This document shows, piece by piece, positions 17,067 through 27,643 of a stretch of 64,000 nucleotides of DNA (its first letter is position 1; every line of letters begins with the position of its first letter). The position numbers and the translations under genes were made by a program. The notes below the pieces were generated by a model. That model searched no databases. It had not been told where the DNA came from and saw only the letters and a program-made list of their open reading frames with translations. The stretch covers positions 744,001-808,000 of the forward strand of contig NZ_JAQNDO010000001.1 in assembly GCF_028369105.1 (NCBI RefSeq), written 5' to 3'. The DNA is from Polyangium mundeleinium. Its GTDB lineage: Bacteria; Myxococcota_A; Polyangia; Polyangiales; Polyangiaceae.

Positions 17067-17831
17067 TCAGCGCGCAGGCTCGCGCCGCACCTTCCAGACG
17101 TGCTCTGCCGGGTACTTCCGCGCCCATTCGAGCGGCGCATACCCTTCGTACGTCGTCTTGGCGTCCGCCGGCGGCCGGATCTCGACGAGGTCCTCGACCA
17201 CGAACCCCGAGCGCCGAAAGAGCCGGATCCACTCGCCGTACGGGAGCTGGAACGACGTCGAGCCGTCCTCCTCCTCCCACGCCTTCATGCCGAAGTAATC
17301 GTTCACGAGCGCGGGCACCACCCGATCCGTGGCCTTGTCGATGACGAGGTAGAGCAGCGGCGTCGCCATGTTGAAGATGAACATCCCGCCCGGACGCAGG
17401 AGCCGCGCCGCTTCCGGGACGGCCTTGTGCGGGTCGGCGAACGTCATCGCCCCGTGATCGCAGAACACGAGGTCGAAGCTCGCGTCCGGCAGGGGCACCG
17501 CTTCGGCGCTGCCCTGCACGAGCGTCACGGAGGCGCCCTCCCGCTCGACGAGCGCGCGCGCGTGGCGGAGCTGCTCGTCGGACAGGTCGAGCGCCGTCAT
17601 GCGCGCCCCGCGACGCGCGAGCGCCACCGACCACTGCGCGCCGCCGCAGCCGAATTCGAGCACGTCCTTGCCCGCGACGTCGCCCAGGAGCCCGAGCTCG
17701 CGCTCCGGGATGCCCCACACGCCCCACGTCGGCTCCACGATGCCGAGCTGATCGGCGTGCTGCTGCTGATATTCAGCGGCGATTCGGTTCCAGTACTCTC
17801 GGTTCTTCGCGACATGATCGGGCATCGACAT
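17067..17831 (-). CDS. SAM-dependent class I methyltransferase
   Basis: The 254-residue protein has a Rossmann methyltransferase core. Motif I is VLEFGCGGAQWSVALARRG, the SAM-ribose acidic residue lies in MTALDLSDEQL, motif III is FDLVFCDHGAM and the post-motif is ARLLRPGGMFIFN. It belongs to the large Methyltransf_11/25 group, and the substrate cannot be read from sequence. The start chosen has GAGGAG six bases upstream; a second ATG two codons downstream is also possible. Its 126-base 3' gap faces the chemosensory operon's promoter on the same strand, but a functional link is not implied. Confidence 0.88.
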   Translation of the reverse strand: MSMPDHVAKNREYWNRIAAEYQQQHADQLGIVEPTWGVWGIPERELGLLGDVAGKDVLEFGCGGAQWSVALARRGARMTALDLSDEQLRHARALVEREGASVTLVQGSAEAVPLPDASFDLVFCDHGAMTFADPHKAVPEAARLLRPGGMFIFNMATPLLYLVIDKATDRVVPALVNDYFGMKAWEEEDGSTSFQLPYGEWIRLFRRSGFVVEDLVEIRPPADAKTTYEGYAPLEWARKYPAEHVWKVRREPAR

Positions 17832-18036
17832 TGCAAACTCCTCGAACGCGCTTTCGTTGCGTAACGATATCATGCCCTCGCGCCGTATTCGAAACGCAAA
17901 TCATGCGCGAGACACGCAATCCGCGCGCCTTCCGTAGCGTGAGTTCTTCGCGATTTTCGCGCGGCGCGCGAGGATGTGGCCCCTGGTTTTACCGCTCGAT
18001 CCGGGCGGGCACGCGAGGTGCACCGTGGGGACGTTC

Positions 18037-18495
18037 ATGGAGCGCATGGAATCGGCGCGGGAAGGGCAGGCCACGCAAAGCTCGCCCCGAAAGGACCTCA
18101 TCCTCGCGAGCGTCTTCACGGCGGTCGGCCTCGCCGCCGTGATCATCGGCCGCGGCGGGCTCGGCGTCATGATCGCCGGCTCCATCGGCTCCGTCGCGGC
18201 GAGCGTCGCCGCCGTCGGTCTCGCGGCCATCGATCCGCGCCTGTCCTACCGCGACAAAGCGCAGGTGGGCGTGTGCATCGTGCTGATGCTGCTGCTCGTC
18301 GGGTTCCTCGTCGGCGATTCGGCCTTCTTCCTCGCCGGATACCCGCTCCTCGCCCTCGGCGTCGTAGGGCTTCTCCAGGCCCTCCGCGCTCAGGCCGCGT
18401 CCGGCCGTTCGCGCGCGTTTGCCTCGTCCGCGATGCGCGCGAGCTCGGCCCCCGTCAAGGTCTCGCGCGCGACGAGCGCGTCCGCCGCCGCCTGA
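18037..18495 (+). CDS. Small integral membrane protein, converging on ftsH
   Basis: The 152-residue product has about four hydrophobic helices ([74 protein letters not shown]). It also has a short charged N-terminus. It is not a recognised family; it looks like a small bundle protein of the inner membrane. The last 35 codons overlap the ftsH gene on the other strand, and that C-terminal part is just a mirror of FtsH coding sequence, so the natural end may be a late addition. A GTGGGGACG site lies before the ATG. An alternative start is three codons downstream. Confidence 0.7.
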   Translation: MERMESAREGQATQSSPRKDLILASVFTAVGLAAVIIGRGGLGVMIAGSIGSVAASVAAVGLAAIDPRLSYRDKAQVGVCIVLMLLLVGFLVGDSAFFLAGYPLLALGVVGLLQALRAQAASGRSRAFASSAMRASSAPVKVSRATSASAAA

Positions 18496-20291
18496 AGGCC
18501 CGCGCGCCGGCCTTCGAGCAAGGTCCTCGCTCGACCGAAGAGCTCGGCGAGCCGGTCGCGCACCTCCTCGTCGATTTCGCGTGCCGTCTCGTCGCTGCAC
18601 ATCCGCTCCTCCTGCATCACACCGAGCAGCGGCGCGCCCACGTTCCGCGTGAGCGCGGGGAGCCCGAGCCGCCGGCTCATGCCGAAGCGCGTGATCATCT
18701 CCCGCATGAGCGCAGTCGCTCGCCCGAGGTCGTCGTGCGCGCCCGTCGACGGGGATCCATGGCAGAGCTCCTCGGCCGCCCGGCCGCCGAGCAGCACCAT
18801 CACGCGTGTTTCGAGTTCGGACTCGGTGAGCACGTGCCGCTCGTCGCGCGGGACCTGGATGGTCACGCCGAGCGAGACCGCGCGCGCGACGATCGACACC
18901 CGCTCCACGGGATCGGCCTCGGGCAAGGCGAGCGCGACGAGCGCGTGTCCCGCCTCGTGCACGGCGACGCGACGCCGTTCGCCCGGCGTCATCATGAGGC
19001 CACGGCGGCGCAGGCCGAGCTGCACGCGGTCGAGCGCGTCCTCGAAATCGGCCTGCGTGATCTCCGTGCCGCTCCTGCGCGCCGCAGCGAGCGCGGCCTC
19101 GTTCACGATGTTCGCGAGATCCGCGCCGGCCATGCCGGGCGTGCGTCGCGCGACCGCGCTGAGGTCGACGTCGCTCCCGAGCGGCAGGCGCCGCGCGTGC
19201 ACGGCGAGGATCGCCTCGCGCCCGGCGAGATCGGGCCGATCGACGATCACCTGTCGATCGAAACGACCGGGCCGGAGCAGCGCGGGGTCGAGGACCTCGG
19301 GCCGGTTTGTCGCGGACATCAGGATGACGGTGGCGCGTGGATCGAAGCCGTCGAGCTCGGCGAGGAGCTGCTGGAGGGTCTGCTCGCGCTCGTCGTGGGT
19401 GGCGAGCGCGCCGAGGCCGCCGCGGCTGCGGCCGACGGCGTCGATCTCGTCGATGAACACGATACACGGCGCGCTTTTCCGGGCCTCGTTGAAGAGGTCG
19501 CGGACGCGGGCGGCGCCGAGGCCGACGAACATCTCCACGAACTCGCTCGCGTTGAGCGAGAAAAACGGCACCTCGGCCTCGCCGGCCACGGCCCGCGCGA
19601 GCAGGGTTTTTCCGGTCCCCGGCGGCCCGACGAGAAGGATCCCGCGCGGGATGCGCCCGCCGAGCGCCCGGTAGCGCGCCGGGTGCTTGAGGAAGTCGAC
19701 GACTTCGACGAGCTCGTCCTTGGCCTCGTCCACGCCGGCGACGTCGGAGAAGCGGACCGGCTCGCGCCCCGTGCGGTCGTAGAGCCGCGTCTTCGCGCGG
19801 GTGAGCCCGAGCGGCCCGCCCACGCCGCCCCCGGCCGATCGTCGGAACGCCGCGAAAAACAGGAGGTTGATGGCGATGAGCGGGACGATCCACCAGAGCG
19901 CCATGACCCAGAACGGCGTGCGCGAGGGCCGCGCGTCGACGGCGACGTTGCGCGTGAGCAGGGCGTCGACGAGCGGCTCGTGTTCGACGCCCGGGATGCG
20001 ACCGGTGCGCACCTCCTCGCCTTTTTCGGGGGACGTGGGCAGGAGGTTCGGCGGCTTTTTCGTGGGCTCCGCGGGCGTCGCGCCTTCCGGCTTCAGCCGG
20101 AGGACGACGTCCTCGGCCGTGATCGATGCGGATTCGACGCGCCCTTGCTGGACGAGGCGCACGGCCTCGTCGTAGGGCACGGTGCGCGCGCCCGTGGGCC
20201 CGAAGACACCTGAAAACGCGAGCGCCGCGACGATCAGGAACGCATAGAAAAGCCAGCTCCACGCGCGTTGTTTCGGGTTGACCTCAGGCAT
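18390..20291 (-). CDS. ftsH: FtsH-type membrane-bound ATP-dependent zinc protease
   Basis: The 633-residue protein has an N-terminal transmembrane helix (about 12-30), an exported domain, and a second transmembrane helix (about 128-150, [20 protein letters not shown]). The AAA+ domain carries Walker A GPPGTGKT, Walker [13 protein letters not shown] and the second region of homology [19 protein letters not shown]. The M41 protease domain has zinc motif HEAGH in [14 protein letters not shown]. FtsH degrades membrane and short-lived regulatory proteins as a hexamer. Length and motifs are complete, though the exported domain is longer than in E. coli. Myxobacteria carry several FtsH paralogs, so this need not be the main one. 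Its 3' end overlaps the small membrane protein gene on the plus strand. Confidence 0.93.
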   Translation of the reverse strand: MPEVNPKQRAWSWLFYAFLIVAALAFSGVFGPTGARTVPYDEAVRLVQQGRVESASITAEDVVLRLKPEGATPAEPTKKPPNLLPTSPEKGEEVRTGRIPGVEHEPLVDALLTRNVAVDARPSRTPFWVMALWWIVPLIAINLLFFAAFRRSAGGGVGGPLGLTRAKTRLYDRTGREPVRFSDVAGVDEAKDELVEVVDFLKHPARYRALGGRIPRGILLVGPPGTGKTLLARAVAGEAEVPFFSLNASEFVEMFVGLGAARVRDLFNEARKSAPCIVFIDEIDAVGRSRGGLGALATHDEREQTLQQLLAELDGFDPRATVILMSATNRPEVLDPALLRPGRFDRQVIVDRPDLAGREAILAVHARRLPLGSDVDLSAVARRTPGMAGADLANIVNEAALAAARRSGTEITQADFEDALDRVQLGLRRRGLMMTPGERRRVAVHEAGHALVALALPEADPVERVSIVARAVSLGVTIQVPRDERHVLTESELETRVMVLLGGRAAEELCHGSPSTGAHDDLGRATALMREMITRFGMSRRLGLPALTRNVGAPLLGVMQEERMCSDETAREIDEEVRDRLAELFGRARTLLEGRRAGLQAAADALVARETLTGAELARIADEANARERPDAA

Positions 20292-20399
20292 TCCGAGGGG
20301 GGCATGGAGACGGCGTGGTGTCCCGGCAACCCGCTTGCGCCCATGCTTTCCTTGGACAGGGAGCGGCCAGGGCCATCCGGGGAAGCGGACGAGCGCGCG

Positions 20400-20714
20400 T
20401 CACTTCCTGCAGTTGTCCCAGCGTTCCTTCTCGTTCTTGCAGCTCGTCGACCAATCCGCGCCGCCGCAGCGCCCGGTGTCGTATTCACACGCCTGGAGGT
20501 CGTCCCAGTAATCGAGGCAGCCGCGGCGGTCGGCCTCGATGGCTTCGTTGTCGGTGTGGCGATAACAATCGTCGAGCTGCCCGGCGCTACAGCCCTCGCA
20601 TTCGCACTTGTAGTCGCAGACGGCCTCGGCGTCGGTGCGGCACGCGGGCAGCGCCGCGGCGAGGAAGGTGAGCAGGAAGAGCGGGCGGATCGCGGAAAGG
20701 AGCAAGTTCTTCAT
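20400..20714 (-). CDS. Small cysteine-rich lipoprotein
   Basis: The 104-residue product has a lipoprotein signal with acylated Cys25 (ALPAC). The mature part has ten more Cys, mostly in pairs within a short acidic region (VCDYKCECEGC, LDDCYRH), so five disulfides are possible. There is no known family. It is similar in style to the many small secreted Cys-rich proteins of Sorangiineae. The gene lies between ftsH and the large repeat protein gene on the same strand, with about 110 bases to its 3' side and 50 to its 5' side. Confidence 0.75.
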   Translation of the reverse strand: MKNLLLSAIRPLFLLTFLAAALPACRTDAEAVCDYKCECEGCSAGQLDDCYRHTDNEAIEADRRGCLDYWDDLQACEYDTGRCGGADWSTSCKNEKERWDNCRK

Positions 20715-20763
20715 GGTCCGAGCGTACCAGAAGAGCGCCGCGCGCGCGACCCGCCGCTCGATT

Positions 20764-22614
20764 TCAACGATTTGGGTGTGAACCTTTCCGGTGGTCACTG
20801 GAGATTCCACGCCGGAGGAGCCAGCCAAAGACGAGCGCGACGAGGCCAAGCGCGCGTCCATCGGACCCTTGTGTCCCGGGGATCCCGCAGCCGCAGCCGC
20901 CGTCGTCGTCGATGACGGGGCCGGGGTTGTCCCCGCCGCCCGCGCCGCCCATTCCCCCATTTCCGCCGCCGCTGCCGCCCGCACCGCCTGCGCCGCCGCT
21001 GCCGCCTGCGCCGCCGTTTCCACCCGCGCCGCCGCTGCCGCTGCTGCTGCTGCTACTTCCGCTTCCGGTCGTGAAGCTCTGCGACGCGCTGCACGCCTTG
21101 TTTCCTCGCCGATCCTCGGCGCACGCGCGATACACGACCGTCGCGTCCGCGGGCGCCACGAACGTCGCCCGGAACAGGTCTCCGCCGATGAAGTGCGCGA
21201 GCGCCACGCCGCCCGCGTCTTCCAGCTCGACGAAGGCCTTCGCGAGCCGCGGACCCGTGTCCGTCGTCGACGCATCGCTCACCGCGAAACGCACGACCCG
21301 CTCGCCGCCCGGCATTCCGCTCGGAAGCGCCTCGATGGCCCGGATCACCGGCGGCTGTGTATCAACCGGCTGCGGCGATACGCCGAAATACAGCCGATCG
21401 AGATAATCCGAGCCCTCGCCCTGCGCCGTGATCGCGTCGAGGATCCCGTCGCCATTCACGTCGCCGAGATCGAGCCCGAGCGTGGGATCATGCACCGTGG
21501 GGAATGTGTTGGCGAGGAGCGAGAAATGGCCCGTGCCGTCGTTCACGAGGATCCGCTCGTTGCCGGAGAGCGACGCGATCACCGCGTCGAAATCACCGTC
21601 CCCGTCGATGTCCGCGCATTGCACCTCGTTGTCGTCAGCGCCGATGTTTCCCACGACCCGCGCTGCCGTCTCGTCCGTGAAGACGCCTTTTCCGTCGTTC
21701 ACGAGGAGCTGCTCGTGCAAGTTCGACGCGCCATTGTCGAGCCAGAGATCCAGGTCGCCGTCGCCGTCGATGTCACACGCGTCCGGGCCGTACACGTACG
21801 GGCCGGGCTGATCCGGCAGGTCCCCGTTCGCGTCGACGAACGTGCCCGTGCCGTCGTTCCGGAACAAGAGCGACTCGCCCTGGCGGCTCGCGAGGAGCAA
21901 ATCGAGATCAAAATCGCCGTCCACGTCGACGAGGTCCACGTCGATCGGCCCGGTGCCGATGGCCTGGGTGTTCTGCGGGACGGCCGCGGCCTTTTCCTGG
22001 AAAAACCCGGCGCCGTCGTTGAGGTAGATCCGCGCGGTGCCGGGCGAGCCTGGCGGGTCGGCTCCCCAGTCCGTGGAGACGAGATCGAGATCCCCGTCGC
22101 CGTCGAAGTCGCCGAACCGCGCGCCGGCCGAGCGCGACGATGTGCCGATGCGCGCCGCCCCTTCGTTCTTGAACACGGGCGGGGTCTGGCCGTTGTTCAC
22201 GAAGAGCGCGTCGGGCTGCATGCCGTAGGAGTCCGGCACATAGAGGTCGACGTCGCCGTCGCCGTCCACGTCGGCCGCTGCGATTTGCCGCACGCGCCCG
22301 GAAAAACCCCCGAACGAGGTGCCACCGACCTCCGTGAAGTGGCCCGTACCGTCATTGAGGTACGCCGCGAGCGGGGCGGTCGTGGAGGGCGTGTAATACC
22401 CGCCGCCGTTCGCGAACACGGCGTCGAGGTCGTCGTCGCCGTCGAGGTCGACGAGGAGCACATAATGGGAGTAGCAACCTTCCTTCGTGTCGGCGCAGGG
22501 CTGCGGGGAGCCGAGGTTCGCCGTCATTTCGACGAAGTACGGCGCGGCGGCCGCGGCGCTCGGGAGGCCCGTGAGGGTAAGAAGAGCGAGACAAGCTGAG
22601 AATCGAGGGCGCAT
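20764..22614 (-). CDS. FG-GAP/VCBS repeat surface protein with MYXO-CTERM-like tail
   Basis: The 616-residue protein has a signal peptide (about residues 1-23, ending AAAA). Seven or more FG-GAP/VCBS-type units follow, recognised by the Asp-rich motif DxDGDGDxD (for example DVDGDGDVDLYVPDS, DIDGDGDLDLWLDNG), which form a calcium-binding beta-propeller. A short beta domain, a Gly/Ser linker (about 515-570) and a C-terminal tail with Cys pairs (GGCGCGIPG), a hydrophobic stretch and RR complete it. That tail matches the MYXO-CTERM sorting signal of myxobacterial surface proteins, though here 14 residues follow the RR, unlike the usual short end. It probably binds extracellular or surface ligands. 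Confidence 0.9.
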   Translation of the reverse strand: MRPRFSACLALLTLTGLPSAAAAAPYFVEMTANLGSPQPCADTKEGCYSHYVLLVDLDGDDDLDAVFANGGGYYTPSTTAPLAAYLNDGTGHFTEVGGTSFGGFSGRVRQIAAADVDGDGDVDLYVPDSYGMQPDALFVNNGQTPPVFKNEGAARIGTSSRSAGARFGDFDGDGDLDLVSTDWGADPPGSPGTARIYLNDGAGFFQEKAAAVPQNTQAIGTGPIDVDLVDVDGDFDLDLLLASRQGESLLFRNDGTGTFVDANGDLPDQPGPYVYGPDACDIDGDGDLDLWLDNGASNLHEQLLVNDGKGVFTDETAARVVGNIGADDNEVQCADIDGDGDFDAVIASLSGNERILVNDGTGHFSLLANTFPTVHDPTLGLDLGDVNGDGILDAITAQGEGSDYLDRLYFGVSPQPVDTQPPVIRAIEALPSGMPGGERVVRFAVSDASTTDTGPRLAKAFVELEDAGGVALAHFIGGDLFRATFVAPADATVVYRACAEDRRGNKACSASQSFTTGSGSSSSSSGSGGAGGNGGAGGSGGAGGAGGSGGGNGGMGGAGGGDNPGPVIDDDGGCGCGIPGTQGSDGRALGLVALVFGWLLRRGISSDHRKGSHPNR

Positions 22615-22662
22615 GCGGCGCAGGGTAGGCCAGCATGCGCCCCGATGTCGAGCGCTCGGGTA

Positions 22663-23208
22663 TCAGGCGCCGGCGGGCGCGCTCTTCGTGAGATCCGCGG
22701 GGTCGAGCTCGATCGGAACGATCACCTCGAGCACGCCCTTCGTCGCGGCCGGCAGCGTGATCGAGCCGAGCTCCTTCGCGAGGCAGGTGCCGAGCGCCGC
22801 GTCGCCGATCGAGCCGCCGCTCACGCGCGAGGAGCTCACCGCGCCATTCGCCTCCACGTGCATCCGGACGATCACCTTGCCGCTGAGGCCCGGCTCCTTC
22901 TTCAGCGCCTCCGCATAACAGGCCCGGAGCGCGGGGATCTTCGCGTTCGCCTGGCGCAGGACCTCTTCCGGCGCGACGCGTCCATCCGGCGTCACCGCGT
23001 CCGCCGCGGGCACGGCCTCGCCCGAGACGAGGCGGAGGTCTTTCATTTCATAACCATAATCGCTCTTCTTCGCATTGCCGGACTCGGAGACCGCGTCCGC
23101 CGTCGTCCCCTCGTCGATACCCGCCGCCTCGGCCGCGCAGCCGCCGATGCACATCGCCGAGAAGAGGCCAATCGCGAGCGAGAGGATCGAGTGCTTGAAC
23201 GTCGTCAT
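22663..23208 (-). CDS. Lipoprotein with AgmX/PglI C-terminal domain
   Basis: The 181-residue protein has a lipoprotein signal with lipobox IGGC (Cys24). The C-terminal half (about 90-175) contains KIPALRACYAEALKKEPGLS, GKVIVRMHVEANGAVSSSRV and ITLPAATKGVLEVIVPIEL. This is the AgmX/PglI C-terminal domain, related to TonB C-terminal domains and typical of myxobacterial motility and envelope proteins. A perfect GGAGGT ribosome site sits before the ATG. It is followed by the sigma-54-type regulator gene about 200 bases upstream on the same strand; no operon is implied. Confidence 0.88.
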   Translation of the reverse strand: MTTFKHSILSLAIGLFSAMCIGGCAAEAAGIDEGTTADAVSESGNAKKSDYGYEMKDLRLVSGEAVPAADAVTPDGRVAPEEVLRQANAKIPALRACYAEALKKEPGLSGKVIVRMHVEANGAVSSSRVSGGSIGDAALGTCLAKELGSITLPAATKGVLEVIVPIELDPADLTKSAPAGA

Positions 23209-23356
23209 GGGAACCTCCATCAATTTCAGCCGGGGTTGTTGTTGGCTTCGTCGAGGAGGCATTGCAGCGAGCGTGCCAGGCCCAAAAGGGCGCCGCAGCG
23301 CAGGGATTCGTGGGCTGGCTCCCTGAAACACGCCTGCACCTGGCTGCCGCGTGGCG

Positions 23357-23405
23357 GTTGCACCGGTTGCACCCCCCTGTTGCACCCGTTGCACCCGTTG
23401 CACCC
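23357..23405. repeat. Five short GTTGCACC(C) direct repeats
   Basis: Copies begin at 23357, 23366, 23379, 23388 and 23397. The last three are exact 9-base tandem copies, and the first two are 9 bases apart. The array ends directly against the stop codon of the FHA regulator gene on the minus strand. On that strand the unit reads GGGTGCAAC. It may be a protein-binding site, a 3'-end RNA feature, or a slippage product. The rest of the 197-base gap between the two genes shows no gene or other clear element. Confidence 0.85.
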
Positions 23406-24803
<1,398 letters not shown>

Positions 24804-24815
24804 CGCAGAGCCGTT

Positions 24816-27533
24816 TTACTTCATGCGGCGAACGAAGTCGCGTAGGCCCGGATCCGCCCCGGCCCAGGCCTTGTCCACGACGGCATCGAGCGAGCGGGCC
24901 TCGTCCGCCTTGCCCGCCGCGCGGAGGATCTCCGCGAGCCGGACGCGCGCCGCGATCGCGTCGAAGGGCGCGTTCCACGGCTGCACGAGGCAATCCCGGT
25001 ACGCGTCCTCCGCTTTTTGTTTCGAGCCGCGTGTCTCCAGGGCGAGGGCCGCTTCCAAGGAGCCACGCTCGCCCTCCGCGCGCGTTTCTCCTTTCTCGCG
25101 GCCGAGCAAGCGGCGGATCCGGCGTTCCTCCTCGGCAAGCGCCTCCGCTTGTTTCTCGCGTCCCAGCGCCTTCTGGCGACCCGCTTCGAGCTTCGACGCC
25201 GCGAGCGCATCGTCCACGCGGCCGGACAGGAGCATCGCGCCGATGCGCAGCGTGGCGCCTTCATGGTTCGCCTCGGGATCGGGCTCGCCGAGGATCTCCT
25301 CCGCGGCCTCGAGCGCCGCCGCCCCGTCGAGCGAGGCGAACGCGATGAGCGCTCGATCCCGCGCGAGCGCCGCGGGCGTCGCCGACTCCACGCCGAGGGC
25401 CCGCCGGATCGCCTCCGCTTCGCGTGCCTCCTCGATCCGGCCGGCGCGGAGCAGCGTCTCGACCCACAGGCCTCGCAGCTCCGGCAGCGTCGCGCTCGTC
25501 CAGCCGAGGAAACGCGAGAGCCGCGCGTCGTCCTCGTCCGCCCAGGGGAACGCGCAGCGCAGGATCGGCAGCGCCAGCGTGGGCCATCGTTTGGCCAGCC
25601 AATCCGTCATGGGCAACGTCTGATCCGTCACGATGCACCCACACGACGTGTAGAGCGCCGCGAAATCCGGGTCCTCCGCGAGTTCGCCGTAGGATTGGAT
25701 CAAGAGCGTCACTCCCCGCCCAACCTCGTCGTCGTTCGCGGGCTGCACGTACGTGCGGAGCAGGCCTTCGAGCACGCTCGCACGACCCTTGGGCACGTCC
25801 GTGAGGCGGCCGAGGGCCTTTTCCTTTGCCGCCGTGGCGCGGGTCGGATCGGCGTGGCTCCGCAGATCACACGCGAGCAGGGTGTGCGCCACGGCCGACG
25901 TCGGATTGGTTTGGACGAGCGCCTCCGTCTCGACGCCATCCTGCGCCGCGAAGCCAAAGGCGCGCCGCCGCACCAGGCGCTCGAGTCGAAACGCGCTCGC
26001 CTCGTCCGGAACGCCCCACGCCACGAGGTGCGCCTTCGACGGCGCCGGCCTCGTCAACGCAGGCAGGAGCACCTGGATCGCGGCGTTCGTCGCGGCGATT
26101 GGCGTCGCGCCCTTGCCTTCGGCCTTCTTGCCGGCGATCCCGAGCGTGACCTTCGTGGCGTTCTCGCCGATCTCCGCGTTCACGTCGAGCCGCGTGGCGG
26201 GTTCGTTTTTCCAAACCACGCCGAGCTCGACCGCGAGGCGCGCGCAGGCCCCTTTGCCGAGCGCGTCGCTGAGCGCGGTCGTCGCGCCCGGCCCGGTGAT
26301 CGTCGCGGCCGTGCATTCGACGGCCGCGACGATCACGGGCGGCGCGGGCTTCGGCGGCGGCGTGGGGGCCTCGGTCTTTTGCCGCAGGAGCACCACGCCG
26401 CACATGGCGAGCGCCGCGATCCCGAGCGCCGCCGCGATCTTCCGCCCGAGCGAGCGCCCCTTCGTGGACGGTTCGTCCGCGGGCGCCTGCGAGATCGCCG
26501 CGGCCTCCTTCGCCGGGAGGACCTTCGGGTTTGGCGGGCCAATCTTCTCTTCGCCCCCGAGCGAAAGCGTCCGCGTCTGCGGCTCCGCGGGCGCGAGCGC
26601 GGGCCTCGTCTCCGCCTCGGGTGAGGCCTCGCGCCGGGGCGCTTCCGGGGCCGCGCGCGTCGGGCTCTCGGCCTTCACGTCGAGCGCGCGCGCGAGCGCC
26701 TCGGCGGCCGTGCCCGCGCTCGGGAAACGATCCTCGGCCTCCTTCGCCGTCGCCTGCGCGAACCACGCGTCGAACGCGGCGGGCAGCGAGATCCCGGCCT
26801 GCGCCGCGCGCGCAGAGGCGGGCTCCTTTGGCCCGTCGAGCGTCGTCAGCGCGAACGAGAGCGTGCTCTCCGAGGCCTTCGCCTCGTCGGCCCAGTACTC
26901 GCGCCCGACGAGCAGCGAATACGCGACCATGCCGAGCGCATACACGTCCGTCGGAGGACCGACCTTGCCGTTCCGGAGCTGCTCGGGCGCCATGTAGAAC
27001 GGCGTCCCCACGGCCGCGGTCGAGCCCGCCGTCTCGGCCACGCGCTTCACGACGCCGAGATCGAGCAGCTTGATGCGCGCCTCGCCCGCGCGCTCCGCGA
27101 CGAACAGGTTCGACGGCTTCAGATCACGATGCACGATCGACGCGGCGTGCAGCGCGTCGAGCCCGCGCGCGGTCTGCGTGATCCATGTCGCGACCTCCTC
27201 GGGCGGCAGCGACCCGAGCCGCGCTTTCCTGCGGCCGAGGTCCTCGCCGCGGAGCAGCTCCATCACGAGGAACGGGCTCTCCGTCGCCTCGTCGACGCCC
27301 GCGTCGAGCACCTCGACGACGTGCGCGCTCTCGACGAGCGCGGCGGCGCGCGCTTCGAGCCGGAACCTCTCGCGCAGCGCGGCGCTCTCGGCGACGTGCG
27401 GCAGCATCACCTTGAGCGCCGAGGGCCGCTCGGTTTCGAGGTGCCGCGCCTCGTAGACCTCGCCCATGCCGCCTGCCGCGATTCGACGTACGATCCGGTA
27501 ACGTCCGGCGAAGACCGTGTTCTCGGGGAGCAT
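24816..27533 (-). CDS. Membrane Ser/Thr protein kinase with extracytoplasmic repeat region
   Basis: The 905-residue protein has an N-terminal Pkn-type kinase domain (residues 1 to about 275): Lys in ALKVMLPH, HRDLKPSN, DLG in place of DFG (LLDLGVVK) and APE in YMAPEQ. A juxtamembrane Pro/Glu linker follows, with a single transmembrane helix at about 374 (KIAAALGIAALAMCGVVLLR). The C-terminal 500 residues are probably periplasmic and partly tetratricopeptide-like helices (AAALEAAEEILGEPDPEA, GKADEARSLDAVVDK). It probably senses an envelope signal and phosphorylates cytoplasmic targets, with the neighbouring FHA regulator as the natural candidate. An in-frame upstream ATG at 27554 is the main alternative start. 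Confidence 0.92.
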   Translation of the reverse strand: MLPENTVFAGRYRIVRRIAAGGMGEVYEARHLETERPSALKVMLPHVAESAALRERFRLEARAAALVESAHVVEVLDAGVDEATESPFLVMELLRGEDLGRRKARLGSLPPEEVATWITQTARGLDALHAASIVHRDLKPSNLFVAERAGEARIKLLDLGVVKRVAETAGSTAAVGTPFYMAPEQLRNGKVGPPTDVYALGMVAYSLLVGREYWADEAKASESTLSFALTTLDGPKEPASARAAQAGISLPAAFDAWFAQATAKEAEDRFPSAGTAAEALARALDVKAESPTRAAPEAPRREASPEAETRPALAPAEPQTRTLSLGGEEKIGPPNPKVLPAKEAAAISQAPADEPSTKGRSLGRKIAAALGIAALAMCGVVLLRQKTEAPTPPPKPAPPVIVAAVECTAATITGPGATTALSDALGKGACARLAVELGVVWKNEPATRLDVNAEIGENATKVTLGIAGKKAEGKGATPIAATNAAIQVLLPALTRPAPSKAHLVAWGVPDEASAFRLERLVRRRAFGFAAQDGVETEALVQTNPTSAVAHTLLACDLRSHADPTRATAAKEKALGRLTDVPKGRASVLEGLLRTYVQPANDDEVGRGVTLLIQSYGELAEDPDFAALYTSCGCIVTDQTLPMTDWLAKRWPTLALPILRCAFPWADEDDARLSRFLGWTSATLPELRGLWVETLLRAGRIEEAREAEAIRRALGVESATPAALARDRALIAFASLDGAAALEAAEEILGEPDPEANHEGATLRIGAMLLSGRVDDALAASKLEAGRQKALGREKQAEALAEEERRIRRLLGREKGETRAEGERGSLEAALALETRGSKQKAEDAYRDCLVQPWNAPFDAIAARVRLAEILRAAGKADEARSLDAVVDKAWAGADPGLRDFVRRMK

Positions 27534-27643
27534 CACGACTCGACGACGCCGCATTCTGCACAAGGTCTCCGGTCCGAGGTATCTTTTTGGTAGACTCGCC
27601 GAATCTTTTGCCGGCGGCCTCGGGCCGCGGAGAGGCGTTCACG

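Noticed and set aside
16937..17140. Small basic ORF before the operon's first CheW
   Set aside because: Ser/Arg-rich, no start site and overlaps the end of the methyltransferase gene; looks like chance.
24816..27533. Calling this kinase inactive because DFG reads DLG
   Set aside because: DLG is a common functional variant of bacterial Pkn kinases; Lys, HRD and APE are intact.
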